A stretch of 64,000 nucleotides of DNA, from the NCBI RefSeq assembly GCF_001877035.1, contig NZ_CP015756.1:1603001-1667000 (forward strand). Direction: 5' to 3'. The notes below the pieces were generated by a model. That model saw only the letters and a program-made list of their open reading frames with translations, did no database searches and was not told the origin of the DNA. The DNA comes from Clostridium estertheticum subsp. estertheticum (GTDB lineage: Bacteria; Bacillota; Clostridia; Clostridiales; Clostridiaceae). Position 1 is the first letter of the stretch, and each line of letters opens with the position of its first letter. This document shows, piece by piece, positions 9,394-18,181 of the stretch. Both the position numbers and the translations under genes were made by a program.

Positions 9394-10326
9394 ATGCTTG
9401 AATTAATAAATTTAACAAAAAAATATGGTGAATTTACAGCAATTGATAATATTTCTTTTAAAGTAGAACAAGGTGAAATATTTGGGCTTTTGGGACCAAA
9501 TGGAGCAGGGAAATCCACTATTGTTTCTATGATAAGTACGGTTAGTCCACCTACAAGAGGTGACATAAGAGTTGATAACAAATCATTAAGAGAAAAACCT
9601 ATGGAAATAAAAAAGATAATGGGAATAGTACCTCAGGATATAGCTTTATACGAAGCCTTGAGTGCAAAAGATAATCTAGAGTTCTTTGGATGTTTATATG
9701 GCTTAAAAGGAAAAAAACTAAAAGACAGAACGTCTGAGGTGCTAGATATTATAGAACTAAAAGATAAGAAAGACCAAGCAGTTTCGGAATTTTCAGGAGG
9801 AATGAAGAGAAGAGTTAATATTGGTATTGCATTAATGAACAACCCAAAGCTTTTAATATTAGATGAACCAACAGTTGGAATAGATCCACAGTCTAGAAAT
9901 CATATTCTTGAAACAATAAAAAGATTAAATAAAGAGAGAGGCATGACAGTAATTTATACTAGTCATTATATGGAAGAGGTTGAGTATCTTTGCAAAAGAG
10001 TTGCTATTGTAGATCATGGAAAGCTAATAGCGCTAGGAACTAAAGAGGAGCTAAAGGAAAAGCTTAAAGTAAAAGATACGTTAACAATTACTTACAGCAA
10101 AGCGGATAAGGATTCTTTAGAAAAAGTTAAAAATATTGCTGGAACAGAAGAAGTTAGAATTAACAAAAATGAAATAGCTATGTTAGTAAATCCAAATGAA
10201 AAAAATATTATAGATATTGTTGAGGATATAAGAAATCTCGGAATAAAATTAACTGGTTTCAAATACGACGAAGTAAACTTAGAAAGTATTTTTCTTAAGG
10301 TAACAGGAAAATCTTTAAGAGAATAA
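9394..10326 (+). CDS. ABC-2 transporter ATP-binding protein (LnrL-like)
   Basis: 310 residues with Walker A GPNGAGKS (about 34-41), signature FSGGMKRR, Walker B LLILDEP and the DrrA-type C-terminal extension. A GGGGGC site precedes the ATG. It is the first gene of a four-gene operon (ATPase, two ABC-2 permeases, small membrane protein) and divergent from a NarL-type two-component pair. That is the gene order of the linearmycin-resistance locus lnrJKLMN (yfiJKLMN) of Bacillus, which supports export of amphiphilic antibiotics. The substrate here is unproven. Confidence 0.93.
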   Translation: MLELINLTKKYGEFTAIDNISFKVEQGEIFGLLGPNGAGKSTIVSMISTVSPPTRGDIRVDNKSLREKPMEIKKIMGIVPQDIALYEALSAKDNLEFFGCLYGLKGKKLKDRTSEVLDIIELKDKKDQAVSEFSGGMKRRVNIGIALMNNPKLLILDEPTVGIDPQSRNHILETIKRLNKERGMTVIYTSHYMEEVEYLCKRVAIVDHGKLIALGTKEELKEKLKVKDTLTITYSKADKDSLEKVKNIAGTEEVRINKNEIAMLVNPNEKNIIDIVEDIRNLGIKLTGFKYDEVNLESIFLKVTGKSLRE

Positions 10327-10345
10327 TAAGGAAGGTGACAAATCC

Positions 10346-11587
10346 ATGAATAAACTAGTCTATTTGTTTTTACTAGACACTAAGCTGTTATTAAAATCTA
10401 AGGTATTTTATTTTAAATTGGTATTATTTCCAATTGTACTTGTGTTAATAATTGGATCGCTTAATAGTAGTCAAGTTACACTAAAAGCATTTAATGTAGG
10501 ATATTACAGCGATGATTCATCATTTCAAAGTTTAAACCTTTCCAATATTTTAAGGGATGATGTATTAAAAAGTAAGGATGTAAAGGGAGTAATAAATTTA
10601 AAATCGGTGAAAAGTTATGCGGAAGGTAAAAAATTAGTAAGTAATGGAACTTACGTAGCTTTAGTTTATGTGCCAAAAGATTTTACTAAAAACTATATAA
10701 ATAATTCTAAGATAAACATTTCTGTTATAGGAGATAACAACAAATTAGATGATGTTTCAATAGTGAAAACCATTTTAAATAGTTTTGATAAAAATATTTC
10801 TATAAAGAGAGTTGAGCAAAATGAGGTTATAGAGGATATGGCTTTAAATAAATCAAAGGTAAGGGCAGTAGATGTAAATAAGTTGATTAGTAATATACAA
10901 AATACAAGTGCTAATTCTTCTGAAATCTCAAAGATAGCTACAAGAAAGAATGCAAAACCTATAGATGTGATGCAATATATGCTTATTGGAATGGTAGTAA
11001 TGTTCTCCATTCTAACAGCCTTTGAATTAGCACATAGCATAGTTAATGATAAGTTAAATAACACCATGAATAGGATAAAATCCACACCTACAGCAAATTT
11101 CCAATATGTGTTTGGTAAAGTAATTGGAGTTGTATTTGCAATAATGGTTCAGATGATCACAGTAATTACAATAGGTGGAATTGTTTTTAGAGAGAGCTTC
11201 GGAAATATATTTTACATTTTATTAGTAACAGCAGTTTATGCTTTAACTATTGGAATGATTGTATTTTGTGCGGGGATAACAGCAAAAAATCATATGGAAA
11301 TTTCAACTTTTGCTACACCAATTTTGTGGGGATTCAGTTTCCTTGGTGGAAGCCTTATAAATAAAAGTAATTTTCCAAATAACCTCCAAATGATCCAGAA
11401 GATAATACCAAACGGAAAAGCAATAAACTGCTATTTAGCAATTTGTGAAGGTAAGGGAATAGGAGATATTTATATGGATCTTGTAGAGCTTTTAGCAATA
11501 GCTGCAGTGTTTTTGATAATGGCTTTAATACTACTTAATAAAGGGAAAAATAATCTTTTAGTAAAAGATAATACATCTAAAGGATAA
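10346..11587 (+). CDS. ABC-2 family permease (LnrM-like)
   Basis: 413 residues. One N-terminal TM (about 19-38), a large extracytoplasmic domain (about 40-205) and a C-terminal block of five to six TMs (about 210-400) give the ABC2_membrane architecture. The start has GAAGGTGA 8 nt upstream, and the gene lies 19 bp after the ATPase. It pairs with the next permease to form a heterodimeric channel. Confidence 0.9.
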   Translation: MNKLVYLFLLDTKLLLKSKVFYFKLVLFPIVLVLIIGSLNSSQVTLKAFNVGYYSDDSSFQSLNLSNILRDDVLKSKDVKGVINLKSVKSYAEGKKLVSNGTYVALVYVPKDFTKNYINNSKINISVIGDNNKLDDVSIVKTILNSFDKNISIKRVEQNEVIEDMALNKSKVRAVDVNKLISNIQNTSANSSEISKIATRKNAKPIDVMQYMLIGMVVMFSILTAFELAHSIVNDKLNNTMNRIKSTPTANFQYVFGKVIGVVFAIMVQMITVITIGGIVFRESFGNIFYILLVTAVYALTIGMIVFCAGITAKNHMEISTFATPILWGFSFLGGSLINKSNFPNNLQMIQKIIPNGKAINCYLAICEGKGIGDIYMDLVELLAIAAVFLIMALILLNKGKNNLLVKDNTSKG

Positions 11588-11607
11588 TTTTGAAAGGAGA
11601 GAAAACT

Positions 11608-12792
11608 ATGCAGATATTAATTATGATAAAAAACCAACTAAAACTTCTTTTTAATAATAGAATGTCAATTTTCATTATGATTGCAGCACCGATATTACTT
11701 ACTTGGTTATTTTCAATTTCAATTAGTAATAGTAGTAAAACAAATGTATATTTAGCGGATAATGATAAGAGTAAAGCATCTAAGCAGTTAATAGCTATGA
11801 TAGAAAAGCACGAAGATTTAAGTGTAACTATACTAGCGGAAAAGGATATAAAAAATAAAATTGATAATGGTGATATTAATAATGGCGCAGTAATAGATGC
11901 GGGATTTGAAAGAAGCTTAAAAAATGGCAAAGCATTAAACGATGTTAAACTTATTGAAAATTATGATAATCCTGATGGACAAAATCTTTCTATCACTATT
12001 TTATCTGAAGAAAATGCTTTACAAAAGATTACTATAGATTCAAAAAATATTTCGAATGTTCTTAAGGTTAATAATGATGAAATATCAAAAAAACTTATTA
12101 ACAAAGTAAACAGTGATAATAGTATATCAAGCTTTTATAAAGAGATAAACACAAGTCAAAAAACAGAAGATAAGACTACTGAAAGATTAATTGGGTTTTT
12201 AGTAATGTTTATATGGTTTGTTGTAGTTCAAGGTTTTAGAACTTTAATAGAAGAAAGAGAAAATAACACTTTTAATAGAATAAAAGGGATGCCAACAAGT
12301 TACTTGAAATATTTGATAAGCAAAATCATAGCTACTTATATACTAGGGCTTACAGTTATAGCAGCAATACTTTTAGTGGGGAAATATGCTTTAAAGGCAA
12401 GTATAGTTAATAATATTTTTCCAGAGGCATCTATATTTGCAATATACCTGTTTGCTGTGGTTGGAATAATAATGATATTTGTTCCTTTTGTAAAAAAACA
12501 TCAGACATTTACTATATTGGGGTCAGTACTAATGGTAATAACCGGTATGCTTGGAGGAAGCTTTTTTTCTATGGATGAACTAACAGCCCCAAAACCACTT
12601 CAAATTATATCAAGATGCATGCCTGAAAATTGGGGGATAAAGGCACTAAAAGATGTGATTTTTAACAATTCACCTCTAAGTTTAGAAATAAATAGTATAG
12701 TAATATTACTTTCTATTGGCATATTAGGGCTATTAGTATCAACAATATTAACAAATATTAATATGAAAGCTGAAAAAAGCTTTTTAAAATAA
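11608..12792 (+). CDS. ABC-2 family permease (LnrN-like)
   Basis: 394 residues with the same layout as the preceding permease: N-terminal TM (about 17-38), a long extracytoplasmic domain, and six C-terminal TMs from about 200. The ATG at 11608 has AAAGGAGA upstream; a TTG at 11590 would leave no ribosome site. Two different permeases with one ATPase match the LnrLMN arrangement. Confidence 0.9.
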   Translation: MQILIMIKNQLKLLFNNRMSIFIMIAAPILLTWLFSISISNSSKTNVYLADNDKSKASKQLIAMIEKHEDLSVTILAEKDIKNKIDNGDINNGAVIDAGFERSLKNGKALNDVKLIENYDNPDGQNLSITILSEENALQKITIDSKNISNVLKVNNDEISKKLINKVNSDNSISSFYKEINTSQKTEDKTTERLIGFLVMFIWFVVVQGFRTLIEERENNTFNRIKGMPTSYLKYLISKIIATYILGLTVIAAILLVGKYALKASIVNNIFPEASIFAIYLFAVVGIIMIFVPFVKKHQTFTILGSVLMVITGMLGGSFFSMDELTAPKPLQIISRCMPENWGIKALKDVIFNNSPLSLEINSIVILLSIGILGLLVSTILTNINMKAEKSFLK

Positions 12793-12812
12793 CAAAAACA
12801 GGAGTGATTACT

Positions 12813-12998
12813 ATGAATCTAAAATTGATAATGTTGATAGCAGCAGTGATTTTAGGAATAATATTAAATGTGTTTATAGGAAAAATAGCAGTGTTTCTAT
12901 TTAAAAAGGATGGTACTTTATCAAGATTACCTATAAGGGTTGTTGGAATAATGCTAATCATTAATGGTATACCAGCAATATTTGATATTTTGAAATAA
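12813..12998 (+). CDS. Small two-TM membrane protein at the end of the ABC-2 operon
   Basis: 61 residues, mostly hydrophobic (about 3-24 and 43-58), with basic residues between. CAGGAGTG lies 6 nt before the ATG at 12813, 20 bp after the second permease. It may be an accessory subunit of the exporter; I know of no function for it. Confidence 0.7.
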   Translation: MNLKLIMLIAAVILGIILNVFIGKIAVFLFKKDGTLSRLPIRVVGIMLIINGIPAIFDILK

Positions 12999-13133
12999 TT
13001 TATCTTTGAGAGCAATAAGTTATAGAAAAACACAAATATATTAAACAACAGATATTAAAGACTGCATTTTAGGATGATTATGTAACTCAATTGGAATTGT
13101 ATTATATTCAGAATATCAATACACACTTAATAA

Positions 13134-13170
13134 AGTAAACTCATATCTAATATAATGATATGGGTTTACT
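13134..13170. repeat. Intergenic hairpin, member of a dispersed GATATGGGG repeat family
   Basis: A 14-bp stem (AGTAAACTCATATC / GATATGGGTTTACT, one G-T pair) with a 9-nt loop lies between convergent genes. No U tract follows, so it is not a classical terminator. Related hairpins are at 20916-20949 and 31466-31503, with a half-element near 29994-30022. Confidence 0.6.
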
Positions 13171-13205
13171 TGTAACGACATATTCGAAGGTGGTGAATTA
13201 ATTAA

Positions 13206-13883
13206 TCAACCTTTCCTACACTCATTTTGTTTATCAATATTATTGTCTATATACTTTTGCGTCCATGGACAATTTACTAAACATTTTAAGCAGCCATTAC
13301 AGTGGTAAACATTAACTATAGAATCTCTATTCATACCTGGTTCCCATGTAGAACCATGGATAGCACCCGTAGGACATATATCCTTACATACAGTACATTC
13401 TCCACATTTAGGCATTATTATTGACCGATTTTCAATAGGTAACGGTGCATTTGTCAAAATGGTACACATACACAACGCACTTCCGTATTGTTTGGTAACT
13501 AACAAATTACTTTTCCCAATCCAGCCTAATCCAGCCAATATGGCAATCTTTTTATGTGGAAGTGGAGTGGTTTTCGTAGTTTCATCATAAAATCCATTTA
13601 GTAGATTTTTTTCTGATTGTGCAAAGGCTTTGTATCCTTTTGTAATAATGAAATCAGCCGTCCAGTCTGCAAGTTCATTAACAAGGTGTTCTTTTCCCCC
13701 GAACTCAGAATGGTCTGCTATGTTTCCTTTTGATAGACGAAAAATATAACCTTCGCTTAGAACTATTCCTATCAAAATAGCAACGCTGTAACCTCTATTT
13801 TCTTTTACCGAGAGCATTGATATATCAACTGTCTTGATAAAATTAACACCACGACGATTTAAGGCAGAAATTAACTCACTCAT
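13206..13883 (-). CDS. QueG-like double [4Fe-4S] cluster protein, short form
   Basis: 225 residues. The N-terminal half resembles the flavin/B12-domain region of epoxyqueuosine reductase-like proteins (AGLGWIGKSNLLVTKQYG), and the C-terminal half holds two cluster motifs, CGECTVCKDICP and CNGCLKCLVNCP. QueG itself is about 380 residues with extra C-terminal repeats, so this is a shorter paralogue that may not act on tRNA. AGGAGGAG lies before the ATG. The gene stands alone next to a flavodoxin/ferredoxin gene, so electron transfer is a reasonable guess. Confidence 0.75.
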   Translation of the reverse strand: MSELISALNRRGVNFIKTVDISMLSVKENRGYSVAILIGIVLSEGYIFRLSKGNIADHSEFGGKEHLVNELADWTADFIITKGYKAFAQSEKNLLNGFYDETTKTTPLPHKKIAILAGLGWIGKSNLLVTKQYGSALCMCTILTNAPLPIENRSIIMPKCGECTVCKDICPTGAIHGSTWEPGMNRDSIVNVYHCNGCLKCLVNCPWTQKYIDNNIDKQNECRKG

Positions 13884-14027
13884 TATATGCTCCTCCTAAA
13901 TATAAAGTGATGATAGATACTGTATATCCCAGGTTAACTTTTGCATGGAATTCCTCCTTCCTATTAGAAATTAATAGGAAAGATAACAGGTGGATTGTTA
14001 CAAACTTTTTTCATCATAAGTCCTCCT

Positions 14028-14168
14028 AATTTAATATATTTTCTACTAAAATTGTACCATTAGAGAATATAAAGCTAAACCTTAAAGACAGTTAATAAAA
14101 AAAAATGAGCCAATACAATAAGAAAACGGATAGAGGTCCCTGGTCCCCATTCCTTTTTATTGCTTAGT
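14028..14168 (-). pseudogene. Fragment of a second CD3324-family gene and its downstream flank
   Basis: Bases 14028-14107 nearly match 17384-17462, the region after the intact CD3324-type gene. Bases about 14125-14160, read on the minus strand, encode NKKEWGPGTSIR, matching NKKEWGAGTSIR of the intact protein. The rest of the gene is missing. It is a partial duplicate with an internal deletion. Confidence 0.7.
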
Positions 14169-14212
14169 TAATTAGTAGTTTATAGGATGAAAACATATTT
14201 GTCGAGAAAATG

Positions 14213-14284
14213 CGAATAATTATTCGATTTACTATTGACATTATGTACAGCGCTCTTTATAATATGAAATGCGAATGATCATTC
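14213..14284 (+). promoter_or_regulatory. Consensus promoter flanked by two TetR-type palindromic operators
   Basis: The promoter is TTGACA (14235-14240), 17 bp, TATAAT (14258-14263). The perfect palindrome CGAATAATTATTCG (14213-14226) lies just upstream of the -35 and GAATGATCATTC (14273-14284) lies just after the -10. The same arrangement recurs before the hydrolase gene. It is the likely target of the TetR protein at 16746-17372. Confidence 0.75.
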
Positions 14285-14340
14285 ACAATTTATATTAAAA
14301 GGGAAATGATAATAATGATGTATTTAGTTTTTAAAAATTA

Positions 14341-14366
14341 CCACTTTAAAAATTATCGTAAAGTGG
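14341..14366 (+). other. Leader hairpin upstream of the flavodoxin/ferredoxin gene
   Basis: CCACTTTA / TAAAGTGG form an 8-bp stem with a 10-nt loop in the 5' leader, 35 nt before the start codon. It could stabilise the mRNA; no U tract follows. Confidence 0.35.
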
Positions 14367-14400
14367 AAATGTCAAATTATTAATGGGGGGAATTTTTATT

Positions 14401-15183
14401 ATGAAAAATACTATCTTTTATTTCACTGGAACAGGAAATTCATTAAAAGTAGCTCAAGACTTAGCTATAAAATTAGGTGATTCAACTATTGTTTCGATTA
14501 CTAGTTTTTTGAAAAAAAATGGAGAAATTCTAATTTCATCTGAGAGAATTGGAATTGTTTATCCAGTATATATGTGGGGGATTCCTAAAATAGTATCTAA
14601 ATTTATAAAGGTAATTTCACATAAGAATAAAGATAAGTTCTTTTTTGCAGTAGCAACTAATGGAGGAAAAGTAGCTGGTTCCTTATTAGTATTGTCTAAT
14701 AAACTATCATCAAGGGGATTTAAGCTTTCGTTAGGTTTTTCACTGAAACTGCCTTCAAATTTTACACCTAAACATAGTGCAGATTCTATTAAAGATCAGA
14801 AGTCTTTATTTATAGTTGCAGAAAAAAAATTAAGTGAAATTGCTTTATTAATAAAAAATAATGAGATTGCTAAAATAGAACGAGGTACATTTAAGGAGTG
14901 TATTCTAAAGACAAGTATTTTTTATAGAATTATTTCACCATTTATTCCTAAACTGGATAAGATTTTTGTGGTTGATAAAAATTGTATTTCATGTGGGCTA
15001 TGTGAAAAAATATGCCCAGTTCAAAATGTTATATTGAAAAATGGCAAACCTATCTGGACACATAATTGTGAAATGTGCTTTAGGTGTTTAAGCTATTGTC
15101 CAAAAGATGCGATACAATTTGGCAAAGGTACTATAGGAAAAAAACGATATAAAAACCCCTTTATTAAAGTTAATGACTTTTAA
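14401..15183 (+). CDS. EFR1-type flavodoxin/ferredoxin fusion protein
   Basis: 260 residues. The N-terminal flavodoxin-like domain has an FMN phosphate loop (FTGTGNSLKVA, about 7-17) and the family motif VYPVYMWGIP. The C-terminal ferredoxin domain (about 195-245) has CISCGLCEKICP and CEMCFRCLSYCP for two [4Fe-4S] clusters. It should shuttle electrons between flavin and clusters in the cytosol. I chose the ATG at 14401 because the GGGGGG of the longer frame is its ribosome site. It has its own TetR-type promoter. A frameshifted paralogue lies at 42071-42860. Confidence 0.88.
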   Translation: MKNTIFYFTGTGNSLKVAQDLAIKLGDSTIVSITSFLKKNGEILISSERIGIVYPVYMWGIPKIVSKFIKVISHKNKDKFFFAVATNGGKVAGSLLVLSNKLSSRGFKLSLGFSLKLPSNFTPKHSADSIKDQKSLFIVAEKKLSEIALLIKNNEIAKIERGTFKECILKTSIFYRIISPFIPKLDKIFVVDKNCISCGLCEKICPVQNVILKNGKPIWTHNCEMCFRCLSYCPKDAIQFGKGTIGKKRYKNPFIKVNDF

Positions 15184-15203
15184 GATAACATTTTATGACT
15201 TAT

Positions 15204-15252
15204 AAGGAAAGGCTACTAAGTGGATTCTATATCCATAATTTAGCCTTTCCTT
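15204..15252. terminator. Stem-loop between convergent genes, probable bidirectional terminator
   Basis: A 12-bp perfect stem (AAGGAAAGGCTA / TAGCCTTTCCTT) with a 25-nt loop lies between the flavodoxin/ferredoxin gene and the convergent hydrolase gene. Confidence 0.6.
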
Positions 15253-15300
15253 AATTTGTAGTTAAGGAAATTAACCTAGCTTGTAGAATGACTAATTATC

Positions 15301-16506
15301 TTAGATGTTTTTAAGAATTGTTTCAATCCAACTAAAAATACGCTCATTTCCAATCAGTTTAGCTCCAACCTGGCAGTGAAATTCAGCTCCTTCTTCAGAG
15401 GTAAACATCATGTAGTCTTTTTTACATAGAAGGTTTTCATACAAAGGTTTTGCTTGTCCTCCAAGTAATCCATCATTTTCGGCATCGAGAACCAGCGTAG
15501 GGCACTTGATTTTTTCTGCTATTCCTTTTAGATAGAATTTATCACCCTTTAAAACCAATTCAGCTGGATTGTCAGCTCCAAATACATACATTCCATGTGA
15601 AATAGCCCATCTCGATTTTGAATTAGTCTTCATTTCATCATACAAAGATTTATTAAGTTTATCAGGATTAGAATGTGCAAAGTTTACAAGTTCTTCTCTT
15701 GTGGTATCTGTACCATGTACATAACCTCCTAAAAAATCATATACTCCTCCATTTGCAATGCAGGCTGCAATACGGTGTTCAAAAGCAGCAGCTCTTGGAG
15801 CAAGATAACCGCCTAGGCTTTCTCCCCATAAAACAATTTTATCTGGGTCTGTTTCTGACCTTGAAATCAAATAGTCTACAACGGGGATAACTACTTTCTC
15901 ATAATCGTGTCTGAAAAATAAGTTCTGTTTTCTAGCAACCTCACCCTGTCCTGGTCCCTCAATAGTTAAACAATTCATTCCATGTTCCAGTGCTGTCATG
16001 GCTAATCCATAGAATTCTTCCTTTGTACCATCAAAACCAGTCATAGCAATTAATACAGGTTTTGGCTCATTTGAATTTTCTAATCTGTAATAGTGACCTG
16101 GAAGTGTTGTACCCTCATATTGAATTTCTACTCTTTCAATAAATGGAGTATTAAGCTTCATAACATACGAAAAACATTCAAGACTTAACTCATATAGTTC
16201 ATTTATTTTAGAATCATTTGGATTTTCGTGCATATAGAATTCAGCTGTTCTGTAATAGTTAGAGGCTCTAAGATAGGCTTTTTTAGCGCTAACCATATGC
16301 TCTTTTAAGTAGCAGTCATCAGCAATTTTATGAAGCCTTTGTGCTGTATTGCTCCATTCATCACACCAGTTTTTATAATCTCCTTCTTTTATTCTTTCAG
16401 CAGTAGAAATAACTTCTCCGATGTCAGAAGCTCCAAAAGTTGATTCTCCAAGTAATCTTATTAGTTGAAATGCAAATTGGTCGTCATTAAAAATTAAATT
16501 TTTCAT
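15301..16506 (-). CDS. Alpha/beta hydrolase, FrsA/dienelactone-hydrolase-like
   Basis: 401 residues. An N-terminal helical cap region (about 1-130) precedes the hydrolase fold. The nucleophile elbow is GESLGG (Ser about 227), with a likely acid in LDAEND and base His in EFHCQVG near the C terminus. Relatives with this layout cleave C-C or ester bonds in small molecules. AAAGGAGAAAG precedes the ATG. The promoter has the same two-operator design as the flavodoxin/ferredoxin gene, and the TetR gene is divergent. The pair therefore looks like an inducible response to a xenobiotic or metabolite. The substrate is unknown. Confidence 0.85.
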   Translation of the reverse strand: MKNLIFNDDQFAFQLIRLLGESTFGASDIGEVISTAERIKEGDYKNWCDEWSNTAQRLHKIADDCYLKEHMVSAKKAYLRASNYYRTAEFYMHENPNDSKINELYELSLECFSYVMKLNTPFIERVEIQYEGTTLPGHYYRLENSNEPKPVLIAMTGFDGTKEEFYGLAMTALEHGMNCLTIEGPGQGEVARKQNLFFRHDYEKVVIPVVDYLISRSETDPDKIVLWGESLGGYLAPRAAAFEHRIAACIANGGVYDFLGGYVHGTDTTREELVNFAHSNPDKLNKSLYDEMKTNSKSRWAISHGMYVFGADNPAELVLKGDKFYLKGIAEKIKCPTLVLDAENDGLLGGQAKPLYENLLCKKDYMMFTSEEGAEFHCQVGAKLIGNERIFSWIETILKNI

Positions 16507-16532
16507 TTTCTTTCTCCTTTATAGTCAAAAGT

Positions 16533-16639
16533 CGAATAACTATTCGCTTTATTGATTATAGTCTTGCATTAAATCATTGTCAATAAAAAACGAACAATCA
16601 TTCACTTTCTATTGACAAAAAAAATTTATACTATAAAAT
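16533..16639. promoter_or_regulatory. Divergent promoters and two TetR operators between hydrolase and tetR
   Basis: On the minus strand TTGACA (16578-16583), 17 bp, TATAAT (16555-16560) drives the hydrolase. Palindromes CGAATAACTATTCG (16533-16546) and GAACAATCATTC (16592-16603) flank it. On the plus strand TTGACA (16612-16617), 16 bp, TAAAAT (16634-16639) could drive tetR, with the second palindrome just upstream. Centre-to-centre spacing of the palindromes is 58 bp, against 59 bp at 14213-14284. Confidence 0.75.
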
Positions 16640-16745
16640 GATAACTATACTAAACTAATTATTTGATTAATACTTGTTATTGAAAAGGAATCGCTAATTA
16701 ATAATTAAATAACTTAACACAATAAACAGTACTAGTACGAAAGGA

Positions 16746-17372
16746 ATGAAAATATTTGTGGAAAACAGGAGAAATTCTAGAAATTTGAAACAAACCAGAG
16801 CTTTTAATACAAAAGAAAAAATATCAGAGACCGCTTATAAGCTCTTCTGCGAAAAGGGGTATTACAAAACTACTTCTATTCAAATTGCAAAAACTGCTGG
16901 TGTTTCAATAGGTTGTTTTTATTCTTATTTTAAGAATAAGGATGTAGTATTTTTGGAAATATTAGATTTATATAATAGGGACTTTTTACAAGTAACTAAT
17001 CAAATATCAGACATGTTAGAGCAGTATAAAAAAGATAAAAAAGGGTGGCTATTTTCTATCATAAATAAGTTGATAGATATTCACGAAGCCTCAAAAGATC
17101 TTAATAAAGAACTTAGTACGCTCTACAATTCAAATTCCACAGTAGCTTCTGTACTTGATGAGCAACATAATAAAATAAAACGATTTATTATTGATTTTTT
17201 GAAAAAGTACAAAAGCGATGTTAAAGTAGATGACATAGATGCAGCAGCTATTATTGCATATGATATTATTGATTCGATTGTAAATAGAATTGTTTTTGAT
17301 AAAAAAGATATAGAGCCTGATAGAATATTGCAAGCTGGAATTGAAGCATTAAATAAGTATTTATTTGAATAA
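16746..17372 (+). CDS. TetR family transcriptional regulator
   Basis: 208 residues. The TetR N-terminal helix-turn-helix lies at about 22-68 (SIQIAKTAGVSIGCFYSYFKNK), and the rest is an all-helical ligand/dimer domain. It is divergent from the hydrolase, with the shared operators between them, so autoregulation and control of both the hydrolase and the flavodoxin/ferredoxin gene are likely. The start is uncertain: the ATG at 16746 sits 1 nt from GAAAGGA, so an in-frame GTG at 16758 may be used. Confidence 0.88.
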   Translation: MKIFVENRRNSRNLKQTRAFNTKEKISETAYKLFCEKGYYKTTSIQIAKTAGVSIGCFYSYFKNKDVVFLEILDLYNRDFLQVTNQISDMLEQYKKDKKGWLFSIINKLIDIHEASKDLNKELSTLYNSNSTVASVLDEQHNKIKRFIIDFLKKYKSDVKVDDIDAAAIIAYDIIDSIVNRIVFDKKDIEPDRILQAGIEALNKYLFE

Positions 17373-17502
17373 TAGCATGAATTAATTTAATATATTTTCT
17401 ACTAAAATTGTACCATTTGAGAATATAAAGCTAAACCTTAAAGACAGTTAATAAAAAAAATGTGCCAATACAGTAAAAAAGCTGCATTGGCTCATTTTAT
17501 AG

Positions 17503-17778
17503 TTAATCAATATTTTTTTGCTGCCTTATTATCCTTTGTATACTTTTCAAGGATAAAAAATATTTTTTAGATAAATCTTGGGAACTATGACCCGCAAAAT
17601 AGTCTTCATAAATCTGTGTATTGCGTGTATATAATTCTTGGCGGATAGATGTCCCCGCTCCCCATTCCTTTTTATTGCTTGATTTTCTTGGAATATAAAT
17701 AAATTCACCATCTACATATTCCTGCACCTTTTCAATCAAATCATTAGGTAGTATATAAATTACTTTGTTATAGCTCAT
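17503..17778 (-). CDS. CD3324 family small DNA-binding protein
   Basis: 91 residues. It matches the clostridial CD3324 family: ILPNDLIEKVQEYVDGEFIY near the N terminus and a C-terminal helix-turn-helix like that of Mor-type activators (KYFLSLKSIQRIIRQQ). I chose the ATG at 17778 because AGGAGG lies 7 nt upstream; the longer 114-codon frame reads into the leader hairpin. A partial duplicate lies at 14028-14168. The regulatory target is unknown. Confidence 0.75.
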   Translation of the reverse strand: MSYNKVIYILPNDLIEKVQEYVDGEFIYIPRKSSNKKEWGAGTSIRQELYTRNTQIYEDYFAGHSSQDLSKKYFLSLKSIQRIIRQQKNID

Positions 17779-17812
17779 TTTTGCCCTCCTAAAGGTTTTG
17801 TTTCTATTAGGA

Positions 17813-17860
17813 ATAGCAAAGGCTATAGTTTTAATTGCTTGTTGCAATAGCCTTTGCTAT
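17813..17860 (-). promoter_or_regulatory. Leader inverted repeat of the CD3324-family gene
   Basis: A 14-bp perfect inverted repeat (ATAGCAAAGGCTAT / ATAGCCTTTGCTAT) with a 20-bp loop lies 34 bp before the start codon. It could be an operator or a leader hairpin. Confidence 0.45.
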
Positions 17861-18181
17861 GCAACAATAACGATTGGATTAAGCATATACTTCAAACCTC
17901 CTTTTACATGATCTTGCAAATTATAATATCATACTTATATTACCACAAATTCCAACACTAGCTATTTAATAAATAGAAAATTACACTAAGTTTAACTTTG
18001 AAGCTTTTTATGTAAAAGGCATTATAATCTTTTTATGCTAAAAAATTGCTGTTTCATGCCACATTTATTGTAATTAATTCAAATTTAATGTAAGCTAGGA
18101 GTATAAGAACAAATTACTTAATAATAGGTTTGTTGTTAATTAATTAATTTGTAAATAAAAAGTATAGTGAGGAAGAACGAA
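17861..18181. other. Intergenic region, no gene seen
   Basis: About 320 bp of AT-rich spacer between the CD3324-type gene and the divergent PBP gene. It should carry the PBP promoter, but I cannot single out a convincing -35/-10 pair. No hairpin or coding frame with a ribosome site was seen. Confidence 0.4.
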
